DNA from: Alkalihalobacillus sp. FSL W8-0930 | GTDB taxonomy: Bacteria; Bacillota; Bacilli; Bacillales; Bacillaceae_D | Direction: 5' to 3' | Assembly: GCA_037965595.1 (NCBI GenBank) | Contig: CP150183.1 | Coordinates: forward strand, 1,364,001-1,428,000 | Length of the DNA: 64,000 bases | In this document: positions 41,339-51,635 of the stretch, in pieces | Layout of the letters: every line of letters begins with the position of its first letter | Position numbering within the stretch: position 1 is the stretch's first letter | Translations under genes and position numbers: made by a program | The notes under the pieces: model-generated | What the model saw: the letters and a program-made list of their open reading frames with translations, nothing else | The model's database searches: none | What the model was told of the DNA's origin: nothing

Positions 41339-43180
41339 ATGAGTAAGATTATTGGAATTGACTTAGGAACAACGAATTCATGTGTTGCAGTAATGGAAGG
41401 TGGGGAAGCAACAGTCATCCCTAACCCAGAAGGTAACCGCACAACACCATCAGTTATCGCTTTTAAAGATGGTGAGCGTCTAGTAGGGGAAGTTGCAAAG
41501 CGTCAAGCAGTGACAAACCCTAACACAGTTATTTCGATTAAGCGTCACATGGGAACAGACTATAAAGAGACAATTGAAGGAACTGAGTTCACACCTCAAG
41601 AGCTTTCAGCTATTATTCTTCAAAAGCTTAAATCAGACGCAGAAGCGTACCTAGGTGAGACAGTTACAAACGCTGTTATCACAGTGCCTGCATACTTTAA
41701 TGACTCTCAACGTCAAGCAACAAAAGATGCTGGTAAAATCGCTGGTCTTCAAGTAGATCGTATTGTCAACGAGCCAACAGCAGCTGCACTTGCTTACGGA
41801 CTTGAAAAAGAAGAAGACCAAACAATCCTTGTTTATGACTTAGGTGGCGGTACGTTTGACGTATCTATTCTTGAACTAGGTGACGGATTCTTCGAAGTTA
41901 AAGCAACATCTGGTGACAACAAGCTTGGTGGAGATGACTTTGATGAAGTGATCATTAACTACCTTGTAGAACAATTCAAAAAAGACAATGGCATTGACCT
42001 TTCACAAGATAAGATGGCGATACAACGTTTGAAAGATGCTGCTGAAAAAGCGAAAAAGGATCTTTCTGGTGTAACACAAACTCAAATTTCACTTCCATTT
42101 ATCACAGCTGATTCTACAGGTCCTAAGCACCTTGAAATCTCACTAAGCCGTGCTAAATTTGAAGAGATCTCTTCTGATCTTGTAGAACGTACACTTGCGC
42201 CAACACGCCGTGCGATGCAAGATGCAGGTCTTTCTGCAAGTGAAATTGATAAAATTGTTCTAGTTGGTGGATCAACTCGTATTCCTGCTGTGCAAGAAGC
42301 AATCAAACAACTTACTGGTAAAGACCCTCATAAAGGTGTAAACCCGGATGAAGTAGTAGCACTTGGAGCAGCGATTCAAGCTGGTGTCTTAACTGGAGAC
42401 GTTAAAGATGTTGTTCTTCTTGACGTAACACCACTTTCACTTGGTATTGAAACAATGGGCGGAGTGTTCACGAAGTTAATCGATCGTAACACGACAATCC
42501 CTACATCAAAATCACAAGTGTTCTCTACAGCTGCTGATAATCAACCATCTGTTGATATCCATGTATTACAAGGTGAGCGCGAAATGGCTGCTCATAACAA
42601 AACGCTAGGTCGCTTCCAATTAGCGGACATCCCACCAGCACCACGTGGAGTTCCACAAATCGAAGTTGCTTTTGATATTGATGCCAATGGTATCGTAAAT
42701 GTAAAAGCAAAAGATCTAGGAACAAATAAAGAGCAATCAATTACAATCACATCTTCTTCAGGTTTATCAGATGAAGAAGTAGAACAAATGGTTAAAGATG
42801 CTGAGGCAAATGCTGAAGAAGACAAAAAACGTCGTGAAGAAGTAGAACTTCGTAACGAAGCAGATCAGCTTGTATTCTCTACAGACAAAACGCTTAAAGA
42901 TTTAGGCGATAATGTTGAGCAAGAAGAGAAGGAAAAAGCAGAAGCTGCAAAAGAGAAGCTTAAAGCGGCAATCGAAGCAGATAATCTTGAAGAGATCCGC
43001 ACAGCGAAAGACGAGCTTCAAGAAATTGTTATGGCTCTAACAACAAAAATGTACGAGCAAGCGGCTCAAGCAGCACAAGCTAATCAAGAGGGCGGAGCAG
43101 AAAATGCCCAAGACGATTCAGTTGTAGATGCTGAGTACGAAGAAGTACAAGACGAAGATCAAGACAAAAAAGATAAGTAA
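41339..43180 (+). CDS. dnaK: Chaperone DnaK (Hsp70)
   Basis: The 613-residue ATP-driven chaperone has the family signatures [31 protein letters not shown] and [13 protein letters not shown], the linker [12 protein letters not shown] and the C-terminal substrate lid with the acidic end. AGGAGGA precedes ATG 41339. It is in the CIRCE-controlled operon. Confidence 0.99.
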   Translation: MSKIIGIDLGTTNSCVAVMEGGEATVIPNPEGNRTTPSVIAFKDGERLVGEVAKRQAVTNPNTVISIKRHMGTDYKETIEGTEFTPQELSAIILQKLKSDAEAYLGETVTNAVITVPAYFNDSQRQATKDAGKIAGLQVDRIVNEPTAAALAYGLEKEEDQTILVYDLGGGTFDVSILELGDGFFEVKATSGDNKLGGDDFDEVIINYLVEQFKKDNGIDLSQDKMAIQRLKDAAEKAKKDLSGVTQTQISLPFITADSTGPKHLEISLSRAKFEEISSDLVERTLAPTRRAMQDAGLSASEIDKIVLVGGSTRIPAVQEAIKQLTGKDPHKGVNPDEVVALGAAIQAGVLTGDVKDVVLLDVTPLSLGIETMGGVFTKLIDRNTTIPTSKSQVFSTAADNQPSVDIHVLQGEREMAAHNKTLGRFQLADIPPAPRGVPQIEVAFDIDANGIVNVKAKDLGTNKEQSITITSSSGLSDEEVEQMVKDAEANAEEDKKRREEVELRNEADQLVFSTDKTLKDLGDNVEQEEKEKAEAAKEKLKAAIEADNLEEIRTAKDELQEIVMALTTKMYEQAAQAAQANQEGGAENAQDDSVVDAEYEEVQDEDQDKKDK

Positions 43181-43188
43181 GTAATGTG

Positions 43189-43226
43189 GAAAAGTCAAAG
43201 TCAGCATGTAGGACTTTGGCTTTTTC
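43189..43226 (+). terminator. Terminator between dnaK and dnaJ
   Basis: AAAGTCAAAGTC pairs with GACTTTGGCTTT (one wobble) around a 9-nt loop, followed by TTTCTTT. It may lower dnaJ relative to dnaK; partial in B. subtilis. Confidence 0.82.
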
Positions 43227-43322
43227 TTTGACTAGAGCGCATCTTGCGCCTTATTGCATAGAGATGGTATGATGAACGTTATGAGTAATTAGCGTATTTT
43301 TAATTGGTCGGGAGTGGATAAC

Positions 43323-44441
43323 GTGAGTAAACGAGATTACTATGAAGTACTCGGAGTAGATAAAAATGCTTCTGTTGATGAGGTTAAAAAAGCCTATAGA
43401 AAGCTAGCACGTACCTATCATCCAGACGTGAATAAAGCAGATGATGCTGAAGCGAAATTTAAAGAAGTAAAAGAAGCCTATGATGTATTAAGTGATCCGC
43501 AGCAGAAATCTCAATATGATCAATTTGGACATACAGATCCGAACCAAGGTTTTGGTGGTGGAGCTGGAGGAGATTTCGGCGGTTTTAACGATATTTTTGA
43601 TATGTTCTTCGGTGGTGGAGGCGGTGGCAGACGTAATCCAAACGGCCCTCGTCAAGGTGCAGACCTTCAGTACACAATGACTCTAGAGTTCAAAGAAGCT
43701 GTCTTCGGTAAAGACACGGAAATTGAAATTCCACGTGAAGAAAACTGTAATACATGTTCTGGTTCAGGGGCGAAGCCTGGAACGAAGCCTGAGACATGTT
43801 CACACTGTGGTGGATCTGGTCAATTAAATGTAGAACAGAATACACCATTCGGTCGTGTTGTGAACCGCAGAGTGTGTAACCACTGTGAAGGTACAGGTAA
43901 AACCATTAAAGATAAGTGTTCTACTTGTGGCGGTAAAGGAAAAGTGCGTAAGCGTAAGAAGATCAATGTGAAAGTCCCGGCAGGAATTGATCATGGTCAA
44001 CAAATGCGTGTATCTGGACAAGGGGAACCAGGCACGAATGGTGGTCCAGCTGGAGATCTATATGTTGTATTCAACGTTAAGCCGCATGAATTTTTCGAGC
44101 GTGATGGGGAAGACATTCATTGTGAAATGCCTCTTACATTTACACAGGTAGCTTTAGGTGATGAAATTGAGGTGCCAACGTTAAATGGGAAAATCAAGCT
44201 GAAGATCCCTGCAGGTACTCAAACTGGAACAAACTTTAGACTACGTGGTAAAGGTGTGCCGAATGTACATGGTCGTGGACAAGGAGATCAGCATGTGATT
44301 GTCCGCGTAGTGACGCCGAAAAACCTAAGTGAGAAAGAGAAAGATATCATGAGAGAGTTTGCGGAAACAAACGGTAGTCATACCATTGAAGAACAGGATT
44401 CATTCTTTTCTAAAGTGAAACGAGCATTTAAAGGCGAATAA
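43323..44441 (+). CDS. dnaJ: Chaperone DnaJ (Hsp40, type I)
   Basis: The 372-residue co-chaperone has the J domain with YHPDVNK (HPD), a Gly/Phe-rich linker, a zinc domain with four CxxCxGxG repeats ([32 protein letters not shown]) and the C-terminal substrate domains. The start is GTG 43323 after GGGAGTGG. An in-frame GTG at 43314 overlaps that site. Confidence 0.98.
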   Translation: MSKRDYYEVLGVDKNASVDEVKKAYRKLARTYHPDVNKADDAEAKFKEVKEAYDVLSDPQQKSQYDQFGHTDPNQGFGGGAGGDFGGFNDIFDMFFGGGGGGRRNPNGPRQGADLQYTMTLEFKEAVFGKDTEIEIPREENCNTCSGSGAKPGTKPETCSHCGGSGQLNVEQNTPFGRVVNRRVCNHCEGTGKTIKDKCSTCGGKGKVRKRKKINVKVPAGIDHGQQMRVSGQGEPGTNGGPAGDLYVVFNVKPHEFFERDGEDIHCEMPLTFTQVALGDEIEVPTLNGKIKLKIPAGTQTGTNFRLRGKGVPNVHGRGQGDQHVIVRVVTPKNLSEKEKDIMREFAETNGSHTIEEQDSFFSKVKRAFKGE

Positions 44442-44476
44442 CTAAGTACGAAACGAATTATGGGAGTGATTTTAGC

Positions 44477-45427
44477 TTGAAATGGGCAGAGTTCAGCATT
44501 CATACAACACAAGCGGCAGTAGAACCGGTATGTCATATCCTTCACCAATCAGGTGCAAGTGGAGTTGTCATTGAGGATCCAAGCGATTTAGTGAAAGATT
44601 GGGATTTAGAGTTTGGAAAGGTGTATGAGCTTTCACCAGATGATTATCCTGAAGAAGGAGTGATCGTTAAAGCTTATTTCCCTGTGAATAGCTTTCTAAA
44701 TGAAACAATCGAAGAGACAAAAGGTGAGATTAACGGCCTAACTGCTCATCAGATTGACCTTGGTAAAAACAAGGTTACCGTATCTGAGGTGGATGAAGAG
44801 GATTGGGCTACTGCCTGGAAAAAGTATTATCATCCCATAAAAGTTTCTAATCAGATTACCATTATCCCGACATGGGAAGAATATACGCCAAATGAAGGTG
44901 AAATGATTATTGAGCTTGATCCGGGAATGGCGTTTGGAACAGGAACCCATCCAACAACCATTCTGTCAATTCAAGCGATCGAAAAAACAATCACTGCTGG
45001 AGACCGTGTCTTAGATGTAGGCACGGGCTCTGGTGTGCTTGCTATTGCTGCGGCAAAGCTTGCAGCTGAAAAAGTAGATGCTTACGATTTAGATGATGTA
45101 GCAGTTACAAGCGCGATTGGTAATGTAGAACTAAATCAAGCGACCTCTATCATTGATGTGAAGCAAAACGACTTAGTAAAAGGTGTGGAGCCTGAGTCAT
45201 ATGACTTAGTCGTCGCAAATATTTTAGCTGAAATCATTACTTCGTTTACAGATGATGTTTTTTCCATTCTACGTCCAGGTGGCACATACGTAACATCAGG
45301 TATCATTCAACGTAAAAAACAAGATGTAAAAGATGCATTAACTGCTTCTGGATTTCTGATTACTGAAATCACTGAGATGGAAGATTGGGTAGCAATGACA
45401 GCTATCAAACCAGAGGATTCTAAGTAA
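44477..45427 (+). CDS. prmA: Ribosomal protein L11 methyltransferase PrmA
   Basis: The 316-residue enzyme trimethylates lysines and the N-terminus of L11. The N-terminal L11-binding domain (EFSIHTTQAAVEPV) is followed by the SAM site DVGTGSGVLAIAAAKL and the NILAEI catalytic stretch. The start is TTG 44477 with GGGAGTGA eight bases upstream. Its stop overlaps the rsmE ATG by one base. Confidence 0.96.
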   Translation: MKWAEFSIHTTQAAVEPVCHILHQSGASGVVIEDPSDLVKDWDLEFGKVYELSPDDYPEEGVIVKAYFPVNSFLNETIEETKGEINGLTAHQIDLGKNKVTVSEVDEEDWATAWKKYYHPIKVSNQITIIPTWEEYTPNEGEMIIELDPGMAFGTGTHPTTILSIQAIEKTITAGDRVLDVGTGSGVLAIAAAKLAAEKVDAYDLDDVAVTSAIGNVELNQATSIIDVKQNDLVKGVEPESYDLVVANILAEIITSFTDDVFSILRPGGTYVTSGIIQRKKQDVKDALTASGFLITEITEMEDWVAMTAIKPEDSK

Positions 45428-46179
45428 TGCAACGGTACTTTGTAGAAAATGAGCAAATGTCGGACAAGCGTGTCACAATTGGTAGGGATGATGCAGCTCA
45501 TATTACAAAAGTAATGCGTATGCAACCAGGGGATTTGATTGTTTGTATTAACCAAGATAAACGAGCTGTTTCATGTGAGCTGGAAACCGTTGCAATGACT
45601 GAAGTGACAGCTCTGATTAAAGAGGAGCTTCAAACAAATACAGAGCTTCCTATTTCGGTTACGATTGCTCAAGGCCTACCTAAAGGGGATAAGCTTGATC
45701 TCATTGTGCAAAAAGGGACGGAGCTTGGGGCAGTGGGATTTTTGCCTTTTTCTGCAGCTCGTTCGATTGTGAAATGGGACGCTAAGAAGGGTGCAAAGAA
45801 ACAGGAGCGGTTGGAGAAAATTGCAAAAGAATCAGCTGAACAATCCTATCGATTAATCGTTCCAACGATACATTCTAGCTCTTCAATAAAACAACTGGCG
45901 GAATTGATTAACACATTTACAGCATGCGTTGTGTTGGCAGAAGAAGAGGCAAAGGCTAATGAAACTCAAGCTTTTGCAGCCCAGCTACAAGGACTGAATC
46001 CAGGTGATTCTTTGTTATTGATTATTGGTCCAGAAGGCGGAATAACAAAAGAAGAACAACTGGAATTTGAGCGTGCGGGTGCCAAAGCCTGTGGACTAGG
46101 ACCCAGAATATTACGTACGGAAACAGCATCGCTTGCAGCGCTCGCAGCGATTTCGTACCATTATGAATTAATGAGGTGA
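45427..46179 (+). CDS. rsmE: 16S rRNA m3U1498 methyltransferase RsmE
   Basis: The 250-residue SPOUT-family enzyme methylates U1498. An N-terminal PUA-like domain is followed by LIIGPEGGITKEE and LGPRILRTETASLAAL, the knot-forming cofactor site. ATG 45427 overlaps the prmA stop (TAATG). It corresponds to B. subtilis yqeU. Confidence 0.96.
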   Translation: MQRYFVENEQMSDKRVTIGRDDAAHITKVMRMQPGDLIVCINQDKRAVSCELETVAMTEVTALIKEELQTNTELPISVTIAQGLPKGDKLDLIVQKGTELGAVGFLPFSAARSIVKWDAKKGAKKQERLEKIAKESAEQSYRLIVPTIHSSSSIKQLAELINTFTACVVLAEEEAKANETQAFAAQLQGLNPGDSLLLIIGPEGGITKEEQLEFERAGAKACGLGPRILRTETASLAALAAISYHYELMR

Positions 46180-46183
46180 TTGT

Positions 46184-47530
46184 ATGGCTACGGTCGCATT
46201 TCACACTTTAGGATGTAAAGTGAACCATTATGAAACAGAAGCGATTTGGCAATTATTTAAAAGTGAGAATTACGAAAAAGTAGAGTTTGAACAAGCTTCG
46301 GATGTTTATGTTATTAATACATGTACTGTAACAAATACAGGGGACAAGAAAAGTCGTCAGGTCATTCGTCGTGCCATTCGTAAGAATCCTGATGCGGTTA
46401 TTTGTGTTACAGGCTGCTACGCCCAAACCTCACCAGCTGAGATTATGGCAATTCCGGGCGTTGATATTGTAGTTGGTACACAAGATCGTACGAAAATGAT
46501 TAGTTACATCGAACAATTTAAGCAAGAACGTACACCAATTAATGGTGTTGGCAACATCATGAAATCTCGTGTATATGAAGAGTTAGATGTACCGGCTTTC
46601 ACAGATCGTACAAGAGCTTCTTTAAAAATCCAAGAAGGCTGTAACAACTTCTGTACATTCTGCATTATTCCTTGGGCGCGAGGACTCATGAGATCAAGAC
46701 AGCCAGAGGATGTCATCAAGCAAGCAACTCAGCTTGTTGAAGCTGGTTACAAAGAGATTGTCTTAACTGGTATTCATACAGGTGGCTATGGAGAGGACCT
46801 TAAAGACTACAGTTTAGCACGTCTATTAAAAGATCTTGAGAACGTACAAGGTCTGAAACGAATTCGTATTTCATCTATTGAAGCAAGTCAGCTGACAGAT
46901 GAAGTAATCGCTGTTATTAATGATTCCGAGAAAGTAGTACGTCATCTGCATATTCCGCTACAATCGGGCTCTGACACTGTTCTAAAGAGAATGAGACGTA
47001 AGTACACAATGAGCTTCTTTGCAGAGCGATTGGATCGTCTAAAAGAAGCGTTGCCTGGTCTTGCGGTGACGTCTGATGTCATTGTTGGATTCCCTGGAGA
47101 AACGGAAGAAGAATTCCAGGAAACATATGACTTTATCGCAAAGCATAAATTTAGTGAGCTTCATGTCTTCCCATACTCTAAGCGTACAGGAACACCAGCT
47201 GCAAGAATGGACGAGCAAGTGGATGAGGCGATAAAGAATGAGCGTGTTCATAAGCTTATTCAATTATCTGATCAGCTTGCCAAGGAATATGCGTCTACAT
47301 TCCACGATGAAGTGCTAGAAATGATTCCTGAGGAAGTAGATCAAGAACATCCTGACTTCTTAGTAGGCTACACAGATAATTATCTTCGTGTACGAGTGAA
47401 GCTAAGTGAAGATTTTATCGGGCATATTGTAAAAGTGAAGCTTACTAAGCCCGGTTACCCAGTTAATGACGCTGATTTTGTTCGTGTGATGCAAGATGAA
47501 GAAACCCAACAAAAAGTAGTGAACTATTAA
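46184..47530 (+). CDS. mtaB: tRNA t6A37 methylthiotransferase MtaB
   Basis: The 448-residue radical SAM enzyme makes ms2t6A37 in ANN-decoding tRNAs. The N-terminal domain has three cluster cysteines (LGCKVN, INTCTVT, TGCYAQ), the radical SAM motif is CNNFCTFCIIPWARG, and a C-terminal TRAM domain ends it. It is the yqeV homolog. GAGGTGA precedes the ATG, 4 bases after rsmE. Confidence 0.96.
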   Translation: MATVAFHTLGCKVNHYETEAIWQLFKSENYEKVEFEQASDVYVINTCTVTNTGDKKSRQVIRRAIRKNPDAVICVTGCYAQTSPAEIMAIPGVDIVVGTQDRTKMISYIEQFKQERTPINGVGNIMKSRVYEELDVPAFTDRTRASLKIQEGCNNFCTFCIIPWARGLMRSRQPEDVIKQATQLVEAGYKEIVLTGIHTGGYGEDLKDYSLARLLKDLENVQGLKRIRISSIEASQLTDEVIAVINDSEKVVRHLHIPLQSGSDTVLKRMRRKYTMSFFAERLDRLKEALPGLAVTSDVIVGFPGETEEEFQETYDFIAKHKFSELHVFPYSKRTGTPAARMDEQVDEAIKNERVHKLIQLSDQLAKEYASTFHDEVLEMIPEEVDQEHPDFLVGYTDNYLRVRVKLSEDFIGHIVKVKLTKPGYPVNDADFVRVMQDEETQQKVVNY

Positions 47531-47545
47531 ATCGGAGGTCACATT

Positions 47546-48223
47546 ATGACTAAACAAAGTTTAGCTGCATTGATTGATCATACTGCCCTAAAGCCAGATA
47601 CATCAGAAGAACAAATTCGTACTCTTTGCGAGGAAGCGAGTACGTACCAATTTGCTTCTGTTTGTGTAAACCCTACATGGGTCCCACTTGCATCAGATCT
47701 TTTAAAAGGGTCTGATGAGGTAAAGGTATGTACAGTTATAGGGTTCCCACTCGGTGCAAATCAAACAGCTACAAAAGCATTTGAGACCACTCAGGCCATT
47801 AAAGACGGTGCAGATGAAGTAGACATGGTTATCAATATTGCGGCGCTTAAAGCAATGAACCATACGCTTGTCGAGGAAGACATTCGTGCGGTTGTAGATG
47901 CAGCAAAAGGTCAAGCATTAGTAAAAGTAATTATTGAGACCTGTCTGTTAACAGATGAGGAGAAAAAAGCAGCATGTGAACTTGCAGTTAAAGCAGGTGC
48001 AGATTTCGTAAAAACCTCAACTGGATTTTCAACGGGTGGTGCAACGGTAGCGGATATTGAGTTAATGCGCACAACAGTTGGACCAGAAGTAGGAGTAAAA
48101 GCCTCTGGCGGAGTAAGAAGCTTAGAGGACGCCGAACAAATGATTGAGGCAGGTGCAACCCGTATTGGAGCAAGCTCGGGTGTAGCGATCATGAAAGGGT
48201 TACAAGGCGAATCAGGATATTAA
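47546..48223 (+). CDS. deoC: Deoxyribose-phosphate aldolase DeoC
   Basis: The 225-residue class I aldolase cleaves deoxyribose 5-phosphate into acetaldehyde and glyceraldehyde 3-phosphate. The Schiff-base lysine is in [10 protein letters not shown] near residue 152, and GVKASGGVR carries the second lysine. In B. subtilis deoC lies in dra-nupC-pdp; here it ends the prmA-rsmE-mtaB run, 15 bases after mtaB, and shares a terminator with the facing gene. No pdp or nupC is nearby. Confidence 0.96.
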   Translation: MTKQSLAALIDHTALKPDTSEEQIRTLCEEASTYQFASVCVNPTWVPLASDLLKGSDEVKVCTVIGFPLGANQTATKAFETTQAIKDGADEVDMVINIAALKAMNHTLVEEDIRAVVDAAKGQALVKVIIETCLLTDEEKKAACELAVKAGADFVKTSTGFSTGGATVADIELMRTTVGPEVGVKASGGVRSLEDAEQMIEAGATRIGASSGVAIMKGLQGESGY

Positions 48224-48265
48224 AAAAAGCAGGTATTTGAGCATTGCTCAAATACCTGTTTTTTT
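48224..48265. terminator. Bidirectional terminator between deoC and the Na/Pi cotransporter gene
   Basis: A 14- to 15-bp inverted repeat, CAGGTATTTGAGCA with TGCTCAAATACCTG, has A and T runs of seven on its two sides. Confidence 0.93.
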
Positions 48266-48266
48266 G

Positions 48267-49196
48267 TTAATGCTTGCGATGAATGAACTCAATAAATTTC
48301 GTAAATGGCTTAACAAGAGGTAAAAGTAGGATCGAACAAATGACATTAAACAACACACTCGCATGAGCAAGCTGTACACTAGGATGATCGGATAACAGCA
48401 TCGAAATATTTGCTAGCCCATGAATAAATGGGAGAAAGCAAAGAGCTCCAAGCGTATTCACCCAAACGTTTGCAAAAGCAACTTTTTTAGCAGCTTGATT
48501 TGTTCCGATGCTTGCAAGAAGTGCAGTTAAGCAAGTACCAATGTTAGAACCAATCATAATCGCAATGGCTGTTGGCAGACTCATACTCATATCCTCTAAA
48601 AAGCCCATGGCAATGGCGATACATGCTGTACTGGATTGAATAATTGCAGCTAAAATGGCGCCCACAAGCATTCCGTTTACAGAGTAAGATGAGGCCCAAT
48701 CAAAGAAGTTTACGGCAGCGGGGAAGGCTGCGACAGGCTCTGCTAAGGAAGAGAAACCACTCATTGATAAAAATAAGCAGGCAAGTCCAACGAATAAACT
48801 GCCTAGTGAATATGTCAGCCTATGACGAACAAGAAGAAGGATCATACCTATTGCTAGAATCCATAAGGCGTATGAATCAATCTGAAAGGTAATTAATTCA
48901 GCAGTGATTGTTGTACCGATATTCGCTCCTAAGATGACACCAATCGTATGAGTGAATGGGATCATCCTCGCTGCCACTAGCCCAACTAACATCACCATTA
49001 CGGCTGTACTACTTTGGAGAATGGCCGTAATAATCATGCCAATTAGCATCCCTTTCCAAGCAGAATCAGTCAACGTGGTAAGCCATCCTTGTAATCTAGC
49101 TTGAGCTAGCTGGTAAAGGCCGTGTCTCATCACAATTAATCCAAATAAAAAAATAGCTAGATAGGCGATAAAGCGGGTACTGATTTCTGCGAACAT
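48267..49196 (-). CDS. yqeW: Na/Pi cotransporter family protein (YqeW-like)
   Basis: The 309-residue membrane protein has two internal repeats each with QSST (LQSSTAVMVM, IQSSTACIAI) and the paired GANIGTT/GSNIGTC loops, as in SLC34-type Na+/phosphate cotransporters. It has no PhoU-like C-terminal domain, unlike the longer bacterial members. ATG 49196 follows GAGGTGAC; the open frame to 49280 covers the divergent promoter region. It sits where yqeW lies in B. subtilis, next to rpsU. Confidence 0.9.
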   Translation of the reverse strand: MFAEISTRFIAYLAIFLFGLIVMRHGLYQLAQARLQGWLTTLTDSAWKGMLIGMIITAILQSSTAVMVMLVGLVAARMIPFTHTIGVILGANIGTTITAELITFQIDSYALWILAIGMILLLVRHRLTYSLGSLFVGLACLFLSMSGFSSLAEPVAAFPAAVNFFDWASSYSVNGMLVGAILAAIIQSSTACIAIAMGFLEDMSMSLPTAIAIMIGSNIGTCLTALLASIGTNQAAKKVAFANVWVNTLGALCFLPFIHGLANISMLLSDHPSVQLAHASVLFNVICSILLLPLVKPFTKFIEFIHRKH

Positions 49197-49309
49197 GTCG
49201 TCACCTCTATACCATGCATATGGACAGGGTGTAGGTTTCATGTGCACTTTTTGCACGAAAAACGTAATGAAAACGCACAAATTAACAGTTTAGGGTTGCC
49301 GAAAGACGG

Positions 49310-49339
49310 TTGACCGATTATAATCAAATATATTATAAT
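49310..49339 (+). promoter_or_regulatory. SigA promoter of rpsU-yqeY
   Basis: TTGACC (49310-49315), an 18-base spacer and an exact TATAAT (49334-49339). It is 67 bases ahead of the rpsU ATG. Confidence 0.75.
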
Positions 49340-49406
49340 AGCTAAAGACGTGTATGAAGCATATCTGCGTCTTGAGCTTGGTTGTTTTCGGAGGGAGGGA
49401 AATATC

Positions 49407-49580
49407 ATGGCAGAAACTCGCGTTCGCAAAAACGAATCGATTGATGCTGCACTTCGTCGCTTTAAGAAGTCTATCTCTAAAGAGGGAACGTTGGCTGAGG
49501 TTAAAAAACGTAAGCACTACGAAAAGCCTAGTGTGAAGCGTAAAAAGAAATCTGAAGCCGCTAGAAAACGTAAATTCTAA
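49407..49580 (+). CDS. rpsU: 30S ribosomal protein S21
   Basis: The 57-residue, very basic protein ([21 protein letters not shown]... ending RKRKF) is S21. GGAGGGAGG precedes ATG 49407. In B. subtilis loss of S21 switches motility to biofilm. It is cotranscribed with yqeY. Confidence 0.98.
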   Translation: MAETRVRKNESIDAALRRFKKSISKEGTLAEVKKRKHYEKPSVKRKKKSEAARKRKF

Positions 49581-49610
49581 TTTAGGCTTTCTTTGAAAGG
49601 GTGAATTCAC

Positions 49611-50054
49611 CTGAGTCTTCTTGAACGGTTAAACCAGGATATGAAGCTAGCGATGAAGAGTAAAAATAAACTAGAACTAGCTGTAATACGGATGGTCAAA
49701 GCTTCCATTCAGAATGAGCAGATTAAACTAGGGCATGAATTATCTGAAGAAGATAGCCTAACGGTGCTGAATCGTGAGCTTAAACAGCGCAAGGATTCCC
49801 TCCACGAGTTTGAGCAGGCGGGTCGTGAAGATCTGGCGACGCGGCAACGTGAAGAAATTGCTGTCCTTCATAAGTACTTGCCCGAGCAGCTTACTGAGGA
49901 TGAAGTGAGACAAATCGTAGCAGAAACGATTGCCGAAACCGGTGCCGAGAACAAATCGGACATGGGTAAGGTTATGGGTGCCATTATGCCTAAGGTTAAA
50001 GGTAAGGCAGATGGATCTGTGATTAATCGTCTCGTTCTAGAGTCGCTTTCATAA
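49611..50054 (+). CDS. yqeY: GatB/YqeY domain protein YqeY
   Basis: The 147-residue protein resembles the tail domain of GatB (tRNA amidotransferase): [28 protein letters not shown] and [18 protein letters not shown]. The start is most likely CTG 49611: AAAGGGTG stands seven bases before it and the following codons ([12 protein letters not shown]) match the YqeY N-terminus. No ATG, GTG or TTG is in frame until ATG 49641. Role uncertain. Confidence 0.93.
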   Translation: MSLLERLNQDMKLAMKSKNKLELAVIRMVKASIQNEQIKLGHELSEEDSLTVLNRELKQRKDSLHEFEQAGREDLATRQREEIAVLHKYLPEQLTEDEVRQIVAETIAETGAENKSDMGKVMGAIMPKVKGKADGSVINRLVLESLS

Positions 50055-50064
50055 AAATGTATTC

Positions 50065-50093
50065 AAAGCCGGTCTCCTTGAGATCGGCTTTTT
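50065..50093 (+). terminator. Rho-independent terminator after yqeY
   Basis: AAAGCCGGTCTC pairs with GAGATCGGCTTT (one wobble) around a short loop, with TTTTT. Confidence 0.9.
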
Positions 50094-50204
50094 GTCATTT
50101 GAGCAAACCGTCATGAAAGCGTCACCGCCGAAAAGTGGAATGTCCTATGAACATCGTGCTACACTTAAAGTAACTGAGAAAAAAATCAAACGAGTGAAAA
50201 AAAG

Positions 50205-50230
50205 TGAAACCTTATTTTCGTTCATTCGTA
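50205..50230 (+). promoter_or_regulatory. SigW promoter of nfeD-floA-yqfB
   Basis: TGAAAC (50205-50210), exactly 16 bases and CGTA (50227-50230) match the SigW consensus. In B. subtilis the yqeZ-yqfA-yqfB operon is a known member of the SigW envelope-stress regulon. The start codon follows at 50274. Confidence 0.88.
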
Positions 50231-50273
50231 CATGATACTATACATCTCTGGAAGGGGGGAGGGTGTGAACCGA

Positions 50274-51632
50274 ATGAGGAAAGCCATTCTCTTATTATCA
50301 CTTTCAGCTCTGTTTCTTGGAATTCTATTAATACCTTTCCAATTGTACATGGTAGCAACAACGACGGAGGATAAACCGAGTGTCTATGTTATACCAATTG
50401 AGCAAACAGTTGAGCGAGGATTAGAGAAATTTCTTGAACGTGCACTTGCTGAAGCTGAAAGAGAGCAAGCGGATCACATTATCTTAGATATTGATACACC
50501 GGGTGGAGCAGTTGATGCGGCAGGAAACATTGCTCAGCTTCTTAACCAAACGGATATCACTACTACGGCCTATGTTAATCCAGATGCGATCTCAGCGGGG
50601 GCATACATTGCTTTAAATGCAGATCAAATTGTTATGCATCCACAAGGAAGCATGGGAGCGGCTGGAGTTATTGATGGAGCAGGGAATGCGGCAGAAGAAA
50701 AAGCGCAATCCTATTGGCTGAATCAAATGAAAAATGCCGCAGAGAAAAATAAAAGGGATCCTCAATTTGCATTGGCTATGGCAAGTACTAACCATGATCT
50801 CCCGCAATTTAACTCACCAGAAGGAAGCTATCTAACACTTGGTGCAGAGGATGCCATAGAGGTTAAGTATTCAGAAGGCACAGCTAGATCGATCGATGAG
50901 TTACTTGCGTTGGATATTGTGAATTTACCTGATGCAGAAGTAATTAACTCTGAAGTCAGTTTTGCTGAAAAGATTGCTCGGTTTGTGACAAACCCGATCG
51001 TCATTCCAATCCTATTATCAGTAGGTAGTTTGGGTCTGATTTTAGAGTTATATACTCCGGGATTTGGTATTCCAGGAATGATAGGGCTTGCGTCGTTAGG
51101 ACTCTTCTTTTTTGGTCATTTGTTTGCGGGTTTTGCAGGATGGGAATCCATTATTCTCTTTTCTGTAGGTGTGATCCTCATTGTCATAGAGATTTTTATA
51201 CCTGGCTTTGGGGTGTTTGGGGTGTTAGGTATTGCGTCCATTATCAGTGGTCTTTTCTTAGCATCCTTTTCGACCGCAACAATGCTTTTTGCAGTAGGAG
51301 TGGCTTTAATCGTATCATTATTAGCTGCGATCCTCTTATTCCGTTTCCTTGGAGGTCGCGGGCCGTGGAAGAAAATGGTCTTAAAAACATCAACAACAAG
51401 TGAAGAAGGATATCTTTCTAATGAGACGCGTGCGGAGCTTCTTTCCCAGCATGGTAAGGCTTTAACGAGACTAAGTCCTGCTGGATTTGCTCAGTTTGGT
51501 GAAGAACGCCTTGACGTGGTTTCAGAGGGTGGATATATTGAACAAGGTAGCTTATTGAAGGTCGTCTATACATCAGGGTCACGTATTGTGGTTCGAGAAG
51601 TGCAGATTGATCATAAACAAAAGGAGGAATAA
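50274..51632 (+). CDS. yqeZ: NfeD family membrane serine protease-like protein (YqeZ)
   Basis: The 452-residue protein has an N-terminal signal anchor and a ClpP-like domain (DIDTPGGAVDAAG, DAISAGAYIALNAD, QGSMGAAGV with the Ser site). Three to five membrane helices (residues ~245-375) and the NfeD OB-fold follow at the C-terminus. It partners FloA in membrane microdomains. ATG 50274 is preferred (GGGGGAGG 11 bases upstream); a GTG at 50265 is too close to that site. Confidence 0.93.
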   Translation: MRKAILLLSLSALFLGILLIPFQLYMVATTTEDKPSVYVIPIEQTVERGLEKFLERALAEAEREQADHIILDIDTPGGAVDAAGNIAQLLNQTDITTTAYVNPDAISAGAYIALNADQIVMHPQGSMGAAGVIDGAGNAAEEKAQSYWLNQMKNAAEKNKRDPQFALAMASTNHDLPQFNSPEGSYLTLGAEDAIEVKYSEGTARSIDELLALDIVNLPDAEVINSEVSFAEKIARFVTNPIVIPILLSVGSLGLILELYTPGFGIPGMIGLASLGLFFFGHLFAGFAGWESIILFSVGVILIVIEIFIPGFGVFGVLGIASIISGLFLASFSTATMLFAVGVALIVSLLAAILLFRFLGGRGPWKKMVLKTSTTSEEGYLSNETRAELLSQHGKALTRLSPAGFAQFGEERLDVVSEGGYIEQGSLLKVVYTSGSRIVVREVQIDHKQKEE

Positions 51633-51635
51633 GAT

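Noticed and set aside
43228-43272. Separate promoter for dnaJ
   Set aside because: TTGACT and TATGAT are present but not at workable spacing with each other; TTGCGC-N18-TATGAT is possible but too weak to list.
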